Shown: one piece after another, positions 34,608 through 41,793 of the stretch | Numbering within the stretch: position 1 is the first letter of the stretch | Layout of the letters: each line of letters begins with the position of its first letter | Assembly: GCA_017398425.1 (NCBI GenBank) | Contig: JAFQFZ010000026.1 | Location: 1-52,583 of the forward strand | DNA: 52,583 nucleotides | Direction: 5' to 3' | Origin: Clostridia bacterium | GTDB lineage: Bacteria > Bacillota > Clostridia > Oscillospirales > Acutalibacteraceae | Program-made: the position numbers and the translations under genes | Notes under the pieces: model-generated | Seen by the model: only the letters and a program-made list of their open reading frames with translations | Databases searched by the model: none | What the model was told of the DNA's origin: nothing

Positions 34608-35584
34608 ACGCGCACATTCTCCTTATACCATGCAAGTGCCTCTTGCAAACCGCTCTCGAAATCCCAATCGGGATCATACGACAGCATCGCCCGTGCCTTC
34701 GTGATATCGGCGTTGCTGTGACGGATCTCGCCCTTTCTCGCCGGGGCAAACTGCGGCTCGATCGACACACCGAGTGCCTCGATCAAACGCTCATAAATAT
34801 CGCGCATCGTTTCGCGTCCGCCGTAAGCGATGTTGTACACCTCGCCCGCCGCCTCCGAGGGTGCCAAACACGCCTTGAGGTTGGCTTCGATCACGTTGTC
34901 AATATAGGTAAAATCCCGCGACTGCTCGCCGTCTCCGAAAAGGACGGGACGTTCTCCGCAGAGCAGTTGTTTGATCCATTTGGGGATCACCGCCGCATAG
35001 GGACCGTCGGGATCTTGATAGCGTCCGAATACATTAAAATAACGCAAGCCGTACGTGTCGAGTCCGTACAGCGTGTGGTACAGCCGTCCGTACTCCTCGC
35101 AGGTTTTCTTGGTGAGCGCATAGGGCGAAAGCGTCTTTCCTTCGCTTCCTTCCTTCATCGGAAGTGTCGTGCTGTCCCCATACACCGACGAGCTCGACGC
35201 ATACACAAACTTCTTCACGCCCTGCACTTTGGCGGCTTCCAGCATCCGAAGCGTGCCGCAAATGTTGATCTCTTCATACAAAAGCGGCATCTCCATACTG
35301 CGCGGCACACTGCCCCACGCCGCCTGATGAAGGACGTAATCGACACCCTCACACGCCGTCAGACAAGTCTCCTCGTCGCGGATGTCGCCTTTGATAAACG
35401 TATAATTGTTATGATGGAAAAACCGATCGACGTTCTCTTGTTTGCCCGTCGAGAGGTCATCGAGACACCTTACGCGGCAGCCAAGCTTCAAAATGGTCTC
35501 ACACAAATTCGAACCGATAAATCCGGCACCGCCCGTCACCAAAAAGAGCGTACCCTCGGGAAAGCACACGTTTTGAATTCCCAT
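34604..35584 (-). CDS. UDP-N-acetylglucosamine 4-epimerase-like SDR (TviC/WbpP type)
   Basis: The 326-residue extended SDR has FLVTGGAGFIGSNLCETILK, LDDLSTGKQENVD, VLHQAAWGSVPRSMEMP, YASSSSVYGD and the catalytic Y-x-x-x-K in SPYALTKKTCEEYGRLY, plus GLRYFNVFGRYQDPDGPYAA. The 'SVPRS' segment and Asn-rich early part match WbpP/TviC, which epimerise UDP-GlcNAc(A) at C4. It follows the TviB-like dehydrogenase by 27 bp, the same pair that makes UDP-GalNAcA in Vi antigen. The preference for glucosamine over glucose derivatives is inferred from that pairing. Confidence 0.86.
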   Translation of the reverse strand: MGIQNVCFPEGTLFLVTGGAGFIGSNLCETILKLGCRVRCLDDLSTGKQENVDRFFHHNNYTFIKGDIRDEETCLTACEGVDYVLHQAAWGSVPRSMEMPLLYEEINICGTLRMLEAAKVQGVKKFVYASSSSVYGDSTTLPMKEGSEGKTLSPYALTKKTCEEYGRLYHTLYGLDTYGLRYFNVFGRYQDPDGPYAAVIPKWIKQLLCGERPVLFGDGEQSRDFTYIDNVIEANLKACLAPSEAAGEVYNIAYGGRETMRDIYERLIEALGVSIEPQFAPARKGEIRHSNADITKARAMLSYDPDWDFESGLQEALAWYKENVRV

Positions 35585-35611
35585 GTTCCCGCCTCTCCTT
35601 TCGGACGATGA

Positions 35612-36934
35612 TTACAAGCTCCAATACGTAAACCCGGCGTCTTCGGACGCTTTGCGATCCCACATACCCTTCACATCAATCAGGATGCGCGGACCGTTCT
35701 TGCGGAAAAAGCGCTCCAGTTCTTGCAGAGTCCATATGCGAAACGCGTCATGCGCCACCGCTACGATCAACACATCCGCTTGCGTGATCCGATCGAGTCC
35801 GACCAAGGTCACACCGTGCTCTTTTTGCACGTCTGCGGGATCCGCCAACGGATCCGCCACCAGCGGTGTGACACCGCACTCACACAATTCCTGATACATA
35901 TCCGCCACACGACTGTTGCGCGTGTCGGGGCAATTCTCTTTGAAGGAAAATCCCAAAATTGCGACCTTCGCCGTGCCAAGCGACATCGGTTCGTTTGCCA
36001 ACAAGCGGATCGCCTGCCGCGCCACGTGAACCCCCATCTCGTCGTTGATACGTCGACCGGCGGCAATGATGCGGCTGTCGTATCCGATCTGCGCCGCTTT
36101 GTATGTCAAATAATACGGATCGACACCGACGCAGTGCCCTCCGACCAATCCCGGGGCAAACGGCAGAAAATTCCATTTGGTGGAAGCCGCTTCCAGTACA
36201 GCACGCATATCGATGTCCATTTTGTCAAACAGCAACGACAACTCGTTCATAAAGGCGATGTTGATATCGCGCTGACTGTTTTCGATCACTTTCGCCGCCT
36301 CTGCCACGCGGATCGACGGCGCGCGATGCACCCCTGCCTGTGCCACCAAGCCGTAGATCAAAGCGACCTCTTCGAGTGTTTCTTCGTCCATGGCCGAAAC
36401 CACTTTCACGATCGTCTCCAATCGATACGTTTGATCGCCGGGGTTGATACGTTCGGGGGAATAACCGACCTTGAAATCCACACCGCACCTCAAACCGCTT
36501 TCCGCTTCCAAAATCGGAATACACACCTCTTCGGTCACGCCGGGATACACCGTCGATTCATACACCACAATGCTCCCTTTGGAAAGACGACGGCCAACCG
36601 CGCGCGTCGCCTCCTCCAAGATCGAAAGATTGGGGGTTTTGTCTTCGTAAATCGGAGTCGGCACCGCTACGATCAAAAACTTCGCTTCGGAAAGTCGTTT
36701 CTCGTCCGACGTAAATTCCGCCGCACACGCGGCAAGGGCGGCGTTTCCCACTTCGCCGGTGGCATCGATGCCTTGTCGATATTGTTCGATTTTGGATTCC
36801 TGAACGTCAAAGCCGATCACCCGCGCGCACTTCGAAAACGCCACCGCAATGGGCAGCCCGACATATCCGAGCCCCACGACGGCCACCGTTTCTTCGCGCC
36901 GCACGATCCTCTCATAAAGCGACAGGGCGAACAT
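35612..36934 (-). CDS. UDP-N-acetylglucosamine 6-dehydrogenase-like (TviB/WbpO type)
   Basis: The 440-residue nucleotide-sugar dehydrogenase begins with a short extension MFALSLYERIVRREE before VAVVGLGYVGLPIAVAFSK, then VAVPTPIYEDKTPNLSIL, VYESTVYPGVTEEVCIPI, GYSPERINPGDQ, and the catalytic cysteine in LVGGHCVGVDPYYLTYKA. It resembles TviB and WbpO, which oxidise UDP-GlcNAc (or GalNAc) to the uronic acid. It is the first gene of the operon, behind the promoter at 36999-37027. With the next gene it should make UDP-GalNAcA. Confidence 0.88.
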   Translation of the reverse strand: MFALSLYERIVRREETVAVVGLGYVGLPIAVAFSKCARVIGFDVQESKIEQYRQGIDATGEVGNAALAACAAEFTSDEKRLSEAKFLIVAVPTPIYEDKTPNLSILEEATRAVGRRLSKGSIVVYESTVYPGVTEEVCIPILEAESGLRCGVDFKVGYSPERINPGDQTYRLETIVKVVSAMDEETLEEVALIYGLVAQAGVHRAPSIRVAEAAKVIENSQRDINIAFMNELSLLFDKMDIDMRAVLEAASTKWNFLPFAPGLVGGHCVGVDPYYLTYKAAQIGYDSRIIAAGRRINDEMGVHVARQAIRLLANEPMSLGTAKVAILGFSFKENCPDTRNSRVADMYQELCECGVTPLVADPLADPADVQKEHGVTLVGLDRITQADVLIVAVAHDAFRIWTLQELERFFRKNGPRILIDVKGMWDRKASEDAGFTYWSL

Positions 36935-36998
36935 CTCCGTTCCTTCGAATTTAAAAACGCCTACAACTAGGACGACTTTATCATATCTATACTATTTT

Positions 36999-37027
36999 AT
37001 AGTACCACACTCTTCCCTAAAGCACAA
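36999..37027 (-). promoter_or_regulatory. Promoter of the polysaccharide operon
   Basis: Minus-strand TTGTGC (37022-37027), 17-bp spacer, TACTAT (36999-37004). About 65 bases of AT-rich leader separate it from the first start codon. The remaining 37028-37187 is AT-rich with no gene recognised. Confidence 0.5.
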
Positions 37028-37187
37028 GACTTTTTTATAAAAACTCCCCTATTTTTCGGGACACTCCGACCGTGTCTCTCATCCTTTTTGCACGAAAAAT
37101 CGGCAACGGATCTCCTTGGATACCCGTCGCCCTTTTTATCCTCCCATACTCCTTTTTGCATTTTGAAAACTTTTTTGTGTTTTGCTC

Positions 37188-37216
37188 TTGATTTTTACAA
37201 AACGGTATGCTATAAT
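37188..37216 (+). promoter_or_regulatory. Promoter of tRNA-Pro
   Basis: TTGATT (37188-37193), 17-bp spacer and TATAAT (37211-37216), about 40 bp upstream of the tRNA. Confidence 0.75.
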
Positions 37217-37257
37217 CACTTTCGCGGTTTGAGAGAACCGTCCCCAAAACAGCATAT

Positions 37258-37333
37258 CCGGGTGTGGCGCAGTTGGTAGCGCGCTTGACTGGGGGTCAAG
37301 AGGCCGTGAGTTCAAGTCTCGCCACTCGGACCA
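37258..37333 (+). tRNA. tRNA-Pro (anticodon GGG)
   Basis: A 76-nt cloverleaf with acceptor stem CCGGGTG / CACTCGG (one G:U), D-stem GCGC/GCGC, anticodon stem CTTGA/TCAAG around the loop CTGGGGG (anticodon GGG, decoding CCC and CCU), T-arm GTGAG-TTCAAGT-CTCGC, discriminator A and encoded CCA end. A consensus promoter precedes it and a terminator hairpin follows at once. Confidence 0.96.
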
Positions 37334-37376
37334 GAAAAAGAGATTCATGTTGAAGACATGGGTCTCTTTTTCTTTT
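37334..37376 (+). terminator. Terminator-like hairpin after tRNA-Pro
   Basis: GAAAAAGAGA / TCTCTTTTTC stem with a second CATG/CATG segment and a small loop, ending in TTTTTCTTTT, immediately after the tRNA CCA. Confidence 0.75.
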
Positions 37377-37553
37377 GGTACAGTCGAGTCTTGAACAGGG
37401 CGGTTTCGGCAAAGCCGAAATGCCAAGCGTCCGGGGGACGGTTGGCAAGCCCGCGTGCGTGTCGAGGCGAAGCCGAAGAGCAAGTCTCGTGGCAAGGACC
37501 GGAACAGAGAGACGCGGCTTTGCCGCGAACCCGAAAGGCAAGTACCTTTTTTT
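37377..37553 (+). ncRNA. Candidate structured RNA element (multi-hairpin, unknown)
   Basis: A GC-rich stretch of ~177 bases folds into nested helices: closing stem GGTAC/GTACC (37377-37381 with 37542-37546), CGAGTCTTG/CAAGTCTCG with one mismatch (37385-37393 with 37481-37489), GGGC/GCCC (37398-37401 with 37449-37452), hairpins TTTCGGC-AAA-GCCGAAA (37404-37420), TGCCAAgCGTCC/GGACGgTTGGCA with one symmetric G-G mismatch (37421-37447), and CGCGGC-TTT-GCCGCG (37513-37527), followed by seven T (37547-37553). No known RNA family motif is recognised and no convincing protein is encoded. It may be a real small RNA, a mobile or REP-like repeat, or decayed sequence. No promoter of its own is obvious. 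Confidence 0.45.
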
Positions 37554-37604
37554 CCTATTCGGACTTAAAGTAACCCCGATGTACCCCATCCCCTCAAAAA
37601 AGCA

Positions 37605-37640
37605 AGAGAACGAGATCCGCTCAGAGGGGTCTCGTTCTCT
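37605..37640 (-). terminator. Rho-independent terminator of the small XRE gene
   Basis: Perfect 11-bp stem AGAGAACGAGA / TCTCGTTCTCT with a large loop that can pair further (TCC/GGG), followed on the minus strand by TTGCTTTTTTG. It abuts the XRE stop codon. Confidence 0.8.
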
Positions 37641-37882
37641 CATTTTATCTCCTGTTCGAGCATATCAAACTCCGGCGTTGAAAAAAACTCTCCCATGGTA
37701 ATTTCAAAACCGTCGCACAATTTCTTGATCGTAACCGCGCCGGGGTTTGCACTTTCTCCGTTTAATATGCTTTTGATCGTTGCTTGCGGCACCGCAGAAA
37801 TGGTACTAAGTTTATTCGGAGTAATATTGCGCTCACGACACAAAGACAATATGCGAACAGCTATTGCTTCCCTAGTGTCCAA
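37640..37882 (-). CDS. Small XRE-family repressor
   Basis: An 80-residue protein that is almost wholly a Cro/CI helix-turn-helix: RILSLCRERNITPNKLSTIS, then AVPQATIKSILNGESANPGA (recognition helix) and IKKLCDGFEITMGEFFSTPE. It starts at TTG, seven bases after GGAGG, and lies divergent to a coiled-coil gene. Two copies of the dyad AGTGA-N4-TCACT occur in the space between the genes, one next to each promoter region, so it is the probable repressor of both. A DNA-binding protein of this size usually forms dimers on such sites. Confidence 0.85.
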   Translation of the reverse strand: MDTREAIAVRILSLCRERNITPNKLSTISAVPQATIKSILNGESANPGAVTIKKLCDGFEITMGEFFSTPEFDMLEQEIK

Positions 37883-37938
37883 TTCTACACCTCCAACTTT
37901 CGTCTATGTTTCATAATAGCGTATTTTTTTACAAGATA

Positions 37939-37956
37939 TTAGTGATTGTTCACTAA
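37939..37956. promoter_or_regulatory. Operator 1 (AGTGA-N4-TCACT dyad)
   Basis: TTAGTGA-TTGT-TCACTAA is a perfect 7-bp dyad with a 4-base centre, upstream of the -35 box of the coiled-coil gene and close to the upstream region of the XRE gene. It shares its half-sites with operator 2. Confidence 0.65.
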
Positions 37957-37962
37957 AACCAC

Positions 37963-37991
37963 TTGAAAAAACAAATCCCGCACGCTATACT
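37963..37991 (+). promoter_or_regulatory. Promoter of the SHOCT coiled-coil gene
   Basis: TTGAAA (37963-37968), 17-bp spacer and TATACT (37986-37991). Operator 2 begins on the next base and would cover the transcription start. Confidence 0.65.
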
Positions 37992-38005
37992 AGTGATATA
38001 TCACT
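37992..38005. promoter_or_regulatory. Operator 2 (AGTGA-N4-TCACT dyad)
   Basis: AGTGATATATCACT is a perfect palindrome immediately downstream of the -10 box, the position where a bound repressor blocks initiation. Same half-sites and spacing as operator 1. Confidence 0.65.
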
Positions 38006-38080
38006 TATACAAAGGGCAATCGTTTTCCTCTCGCCCTTTTGTCTTTGTAGGTATAAAACCATTCTAAGGAGATGTTTACG

Positions 38081-38644
38081 ATGGGTTTGTTTGACAAAGT
38101 AGTAAAGACGGCAAGCAACGTGGGAACCAGCGTGGCCAAAAGTGCCTCCAACGTCGGTTCGAGTGCGTCGGTCGCCGCACAGGAGCAAAGTGAATTGCTT
38201 GCGCTGAAATCGCAGATCAACGTGATCGAGCAGGAGCTCAACGCGTCCTACGTGCAGATCGGCAGAAAATATGTAGAATATGTCCTCACATCCGGCGAGA
38301 TGCCCGGCATCGACGTGAGCGATATCCTGAAGCTGATCGATCCCAAGCTCACCAAGAAGCAAGAGCTGGAGCAAAAAATCATCGAGCTGGAAAAAGAAAT
38401 CAAATCCAAGCACGTGCTCCGCGACAAGCAACAAGCCGAAGAAAAATATCTTGCCGAAAAATCCAAGCTGGACAAAGCCTTGGCCATGGACATCATCACA
38501 CAGGAAGAGTACGACGAGAAGCTAGCCCTTGCCAAGAAGCAAGTGGACAATTTCGAGGCGATCCGTAAGATCGAGCAACAGGCGGAAATGGGCCTGATCA
38601 CCAAAGAAGAAAAAGCAGCCAAGCTCCAACAGTTGATGCTCTGA
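38081..38644 (+). CDS. Coiled-coil protein with C-terminal SHOCT-like motifs, unknown function
   Basis: The 187-residue protein has an N-terminal Ser/Ala-rich stretch with an internal repeat (ASNVGTSVAKSASNVGSS, about 11-28), a long coiled coil (about 35-125, rich in E, K, Q and L) and a C-terminal helical region with two SHOCT-like hairpins: LAMDIITQEEYDEKLALAK (134-152) and AEMGLITKEEKAAKLQQLM (168-186). SHOCT motifs occur at the C-termini of many bacterial proteins, often as oligomerisation modules. The ATG at 38081 is nine bases after AAGGAG. It is probably repressed by the divergent small XRE protein. No enzymatic motif or membrane helix is seen. Confidence 0.75.
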   Translation: MGLFDKVVKTASNVGTSVAKSASNVGSSASVAAQEQSELLALKSQINVIEQELNASYVQIGRKYVEYVLTSGEMPGIDVSDILKLIDPKLTKKQELEQKIIELEKEIKSKHVLRDKQQAEEKYLAEKSKLDKALAMDIITQEEYDEKLALAKKQVDNFEAIRKIEQQAEMGLITKEEKAAKLQQLML

Positions 38645-38660
38645 TCCATACCGTTATCCA

Positions 38661-38702
38661 AAAGGGAGAAACGAAATGTCTTTCGTTTCTCCCTTTTTCT
38701 TT
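38661..38702 (+). terminator. Rho-independent terminator of the SHOCT gene
   Basis: AAAGGGAGAAACGAAA pairs with TTTCGTTTCTCCCTTT (4-base loop), followed by a T-rich tail. Confidence 0.85.
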
Positions 38703-38708
38703 TCCTAC

Positions 38709-38738
38709 TAGACAAAATCCCACTCTATATGGTATACT
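38709..38738 (+). promoter_or_regulatory. Promoter of the third sugar transferase operon
   Basis: TAGACA (38709-38714), 18-bp spacer, TATACT (38733-38738), about 37 bp upstream of the ATG at 38775. Confidence 0.6.
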
Positions 38739-38774
38739 CACATTATATATAGCAGTAGCGGAGGATGAAGAGAG

Positions 38775-39419
38775 ATGTACAAGCACGTGGTAAAACGGTT
38801 TATTGATATTCTTTTGTCGTTTATCGGCATCGTGGTGTTGCTGATCCCGATGCTGATTTTGATCCTCGTCATCAAGATCAGCGATCCCGGCCCCGCTTTC
38901 TTCAAGCAAAAGCGCGTCGGTCAGGGGAAGAAATTTTTCAAGCTGATCAAATTCCGCAGCATGAAGATGAACACACCCGACATCCCGACTCACCTTCTGG
39001 AAAATCCCGAGCAGTACATTACGAGCATCGGCAAGTTCCTGCGCAAAACAAGCCTCGATGAATTGCCGCAGCTCTTCAACATCTTTGTCGGTCACATGAG
39101 CATCATCGGTCCGCGCCCCGCGCTGTGGAACCAGGATGACCTCGTTGCCGAGCGCGATAAGTACGGTGCGAACGACGTGAAACCCGGTCTGACCGGCTGG
39201 GCGCAGATCAACGGCCGCGACGAGCTGGAGATCCCGCTCAAAGCGAAGCTCGACGGCGAATACGTCGAAAAGATGGGTTTCTTGTTTGACTGCAAGTGCT
39301 TCTTCGGCACCATCACCGCGGTTCTCAAATCCGACGGCGTGGTCGAGGGCGGCACGGGTGAAATGAAAAAAGCGGAAGAGTCCCAAACCGAAGACGAAAA
39401 GGAGACGGCGGACGCGTGA
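38775..39419 (+). CDS. Short priming sugar transferase (monotopic phosphoglycosyl transferase)
   Basis: The 214-residue product is the third core-only phosphoglycosyl transferase of the window: membrane helix VVKRFIDILLSFIGIVVLLI (about 5-24), FFKQKRVGQGKKFFKLIKFR, SLDELPQLFNIFVGHMSIIG (Asp-Glu catalytic dyad), and VKPGLTGWAQINGRDELEIP. The hydrophilic C-terminal tail (KKAEESQTEDEKETADA) is extra. It has its own promoter and shares an overlapping start/stop (GTGA) with a glycosyltransferase, so it begins a two-gene operon. Confidence 0.92.
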   Translation: MYKHVVKRFIDILLSFIGIVVLLIPMLILILVIKISDPGPAFFKQKRVGQGKKFFKLIKFRSMKMNTPDIPTHLLENPEQYITSIGKFLRKTSLDELPQLFNIFVGHMSIIGPRPALWNQDDLVAERDKYGANDVKPGLTGWAQINGRDELEIPLKAKLDGEYVEKMGFLFDCKCFFGTITAVLKSDGVVEGGTGEMKKAEESQTEDEKETADA

Positions 39420-40534
39420 AAAAGATTTTGTTTGTGGCGAACGTTGCCAAAGAACATATCCTGAAATTTCATGTCCCGACAATTCAATATTTCAAAGAGC
39501 AGGGCTGGCAGGTGGACGTAGCCTGCGCCGGTGAAGACACGGTGCCTCATTGCGATCATCAGATCCACGGTCTTTGGAAGCGCTCTCCCTTCACCCCCAA
39601 AACGTTCAAAGGCATCCGTCAGCTGAAAAAGCACCTCAAAACGGAGCATTACGACATCATCTACTGCCACACCCCGGTGGGTGGCTTGGTAGCGCGTTTG
39701 GCCGCCAAGAAAGCACGCAAGAACGGCACCAAGGTGATCTACTTCGCGCACGGTCTGCATTTCTTCAAGGGTGCACCGCTCATCAACTGGCTGATCTTCT
39801 TCCCCATTGAAAAATGGCTCGCCCACAAGACCGATGTCTTCTTCGCGCTCAACAACGAAGACTTTGCCTTTGTGAGCGAACACTTCCAAAAAAAGCTGAC
39901 CGTGCGTCAGGTTCCCGGTGTCGGTGCGAATTTCAGCCGTCTCGATGTAGAGGACAAAGCGGCGGTTCGCGCCAAATACCGCGAAGAACTCGGCATTGCC
40001 GAGGATACGCCGGTCCTCCTTTACGTAGCGGAGCTGATCAAGAACAAAAACCAGCCGATGCTCGTCGACACGCTCGAAGCGGTGCGCCGCGACCATCCCG
40101 ACGCGGTGCTTCTGTTGGTGGGTCCCGAACACGACGACGGTGCCGTCAAAGCATACGTTGAGAAAAAAGGTCTTCAGGATGCCGTCAAACTGCTCGGTTG
40201 GCGCAGCGATATCGGCGCGCTGATGGCCGCTTCGGATATTTATGTGGCCTCCAGCCTGCGCGAGGGCTTCCCCATCAACCTGCTCGAAGCCATGTACGGC
40301 GGTCTTCCCGTCATCGCCACCAAGAACCGCGGCCACGTCACGCCCCTTGTCCACGGCGAGAACGGCTTCCTTGTGGACATCGGCGATCACGAAGCGATGG
40401 CCGCGCACGTGCACGCGCTTCTCACCGACGACGCGCTGTATCACAAGCTGTCCACGGTGGACGTCTCACGCTACGAATGTACGCGCATCGCCAAAGAACT
40501 CCACGACACGATTCTGGAAAGCACGTCCCGATAA
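39416..40534 (+). CDS. Glycosyltransferase family 4 (EpsD-like)
   Basis: GT-B retaining transferase (372 residues) starting at GTG that overlaps the sugar-transferase stop (GTGA). It has the EpsD-type N-terminus KILFVANVAKEHILKFHVPT, DIIYCHTPVGGLVARLAAKK, and a C-terminal half with VLLYVAELIKNKNQPMLVD, LLLVGPEHDDGAVKAY, and the E-x7-E motif in REGFPINLLEAMYGGLPVIA. It probably adds the second sugar onto the primed lipid made by the preceding enzyme. Confidence 0.93.
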   Translation: MKKILFVANVAKEHILKFHVPTIQYFKEQGWQVDVACAGEDTVPHCDHQIHGLWKRSPFTPKTFKGIRQLKKHLKTEHYDIIYCHTPVGGLVARLAAKKARKNGTKVIYFAHGLHFFKGAPLINWLIFFPIEKWLAHKTDVFFALNNEDFAFVSEHFQKKLTVRQVPGVGANFSRLDVEDKAAVRAKYREELGIAEDTPVLLYVAELIKNKNQPMLVDTLEAVRRDHPDAVLLLVGPEHDDGAVKAYVEKKGLQDAVKLLGWRSDIGALMAASDIYVASSLREGFPINLLEAMYGGLPVIATKNRGHVTPLVHGENGFLVDIGDHEAMAAHVHALLTDDALYHKLSTVDVSRYECTRIAKELHDTILESTSR

Positions 40535-40540
40535 CATCAA

Positions 40541-40577
40541 AAAAGCGGTTGCAGACATCCGGTCTGCAGCCGCTTTT
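40541..40577. terminator. Bidirectional Rho-independent terminator
   Basis: A 16-bp stem (AAAAGCGGTTGCAGAC / GTCTGCAGCCGCTTTT, one G:T) with a 5-base loop and A/T-rich flanks on both sides, between convergent genes. Confidence 0.85.
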
Positions 40578-40580
40578 CCT

Positions 40581-41609
40581 TTACAATTCTTTAGCGTCGA
40601 CGCTCAGTTCGCGTCCGTTAAATGCGTATTCAAGATGTTGACTCTCGTCCATTTCCACCGTCAGCGTCAACTCGCTGTCGCCAAACAGTACCGTCAGCGT
40701 ATGATCGCCGCCCGACAGGGTAAACTCGACGGTCTTGCCGTTGTCGATCGTTTGACTTTGCTCATCGACCGTTACCGTCATCACACGATCCATATACGAA
40801 TACTGGCTCTTGCGCGTGACATACAATGTGTACGTTTGCTGTTCGAGTTCTTTGGCGGTCTTTCCCTTTGCAAAATGGTAATCTCCCGCCTCATATAACT
40901 CTTTGGTGCCGTCGACATATTCCACCAACACGCGCTCGACCACCACCATATCCACAACGGGATTGAGCCAGGCGTTCGGGAAACCGAGCATCATCGGTGT
41001 GCCTTGATAGATCGGTCCGTTAACGGCGAGCGTACGCGTGGTTTGCCCGGTCGCATTGCATTTGACAATGCGACCGTGCGCATTGTACGGTGTCAAATAC
41101 ACCACCGCCCCGCGGATCGCCTTTCCGCGTATCACCGAAAGCATCAGCTGGCAGCCGACATACCCTTGCGGATTCGGCTCTTCACAAAACTGCTGACTCA
41201 TCATTCCGAATTCGTTGTACGTTGCACGCCAATGGCCGATCCCCGTCACCTGCAGTTGGATGCGATTGAACGAATCCACGCTGTGCAACACAGCTCCCAT
41301 CTTTTCCGCGACCGTCTGCATATCTTCCTTTTCCGCGTTCTCCTGCGTGGGCGGTGCCGGCGGCACGGGCGGTGCCGGCGGTACGGGTGGCGCCGGCGGT
41401 ACGGGTGGCGCCGGCGGTACGGGCGGTGCCGGAGGTACGGGCGGTGCCGGAGGTACGGGGAGATTCGAAGGCACGTCCTCCGCTTCCTCACATAACAGCG
41501 ACTGCGCGTCCGCCAGGCTGTAGCGGCAACCGCAGGTCAAACACACGAACTGACCGCCGTCTTTTTGAAACTCGCTTCCGCTGCAAATATCACAAATCAT
41601 CTTTTTCAT
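40581..41609 (-). CDS. Zinc-ribbon protein with (PVPPAP)n linker and beta-rich domains, unknown function
   Basis: The 342-residue protein has an N-terminal zinc ribbon (MICDICSGSEFQKDGGQFVC then LTCG; two Cys-x2-Cys pairs), a linker of six PVPPAP repeats (18-bp DNA units), then a domain with SFNRIQLQVTGIGHWRATYN and a C-terminal part with two beta-sandwich-like repeats (VMTVTVDEQSQTIDNGKTVE). It is not recognised. GGGA lies nine bases before the ATG, and a near-perfect sigma-A promoter precedes it. No signal peptide or membrane helix is present, so it is probably cytoplasmic. Confidence 0.7.
   Translation of the reverse strand: MKKMICDICSGSEFQKDGGQFVCLTCGCRYSLADAQSLLCEEAEDVPSNLPVPPAPPVPPAPPVPPAPPVPPAPPVPPAPPVPPAPPTQENAEKEDMQTVAEKMGAVLHSVDSFNRIQLQVTGIGHWRATYNEFGMMSQQFCEEPNPQGYVGCQLMLSVIRGKAIRGAVVYLTPYNAHGRIVKCNATGQTTRTLAVNGPIYQGTPMMLGFPNAWLNPVVDMVVVERVLVEYVDGTKELYEAGDYHFAKGKTAKELEQQTYTLYVTRKSQYSYMDRVMTVTVDEQSQTIDNGKTVEFTLSGGDHTLTVLFGDSELTLTVEMDESQHLEYAFNGRELSVDAKEL
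41350..41457 (-). repeat. 18-bp tandem repeat, 6 units, encoding PVPPAP
   Basis: Six near-identical in-frame 18-bp units (for example GGCGGTGCCGGCGGTACG on the plus strand) forming the proline-rich linker. Likely to vary in copy number. Confidence 0.9.
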
Positions 41610-41657
41610 CAAGCATCGTCCCTTTTCTTGTTCGCGTTTCCGAGAAATGACAAAGAT

Positions 41658-41686
41658 ATTATAGTCCGTTTGCCCTTTTGTGTCAA
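41658..41686 (-). promoter_or_regulatory. Promoter of the zinc-ribbon gene
   Basis: Minus-strand TTGACA (41681-41686), 17-bp spacer, TATAAT (41658-41663): full consensus hexamers at the preferred spacing, about 50 bp ahead of the start. Confidence 0.85.
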
Positions 41687-41793
41687 CTGTTACGACGATA
41701 TATACCGTTTTGCGTACATGGTGTACCGCTTTGCGAATCCGATCGGAAAAATCGTTGTTTTTTGCAAATCAACTGTGCTGCATTGCTTTTGGT

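Noticed and set aside
37296-37643. Minus-strand open frame crossing tRNA-Pro
   Set aside because: It reads through the tRNA in reverse and has the usual tRNA-antisense peptide; not a gene.
37375-37701. Plus-strand frame across the structured block
   Set aside because: No ribosome site, Arg/Ser/Ala-rich composition dictated by GC-rich hairpins; the RNA-structure explanation fits better.
41720-41760. CCGATCGG palindrome after the divergent DegV gene as a terminator
   Set aside because: No adequate stem with a following T run could be found.
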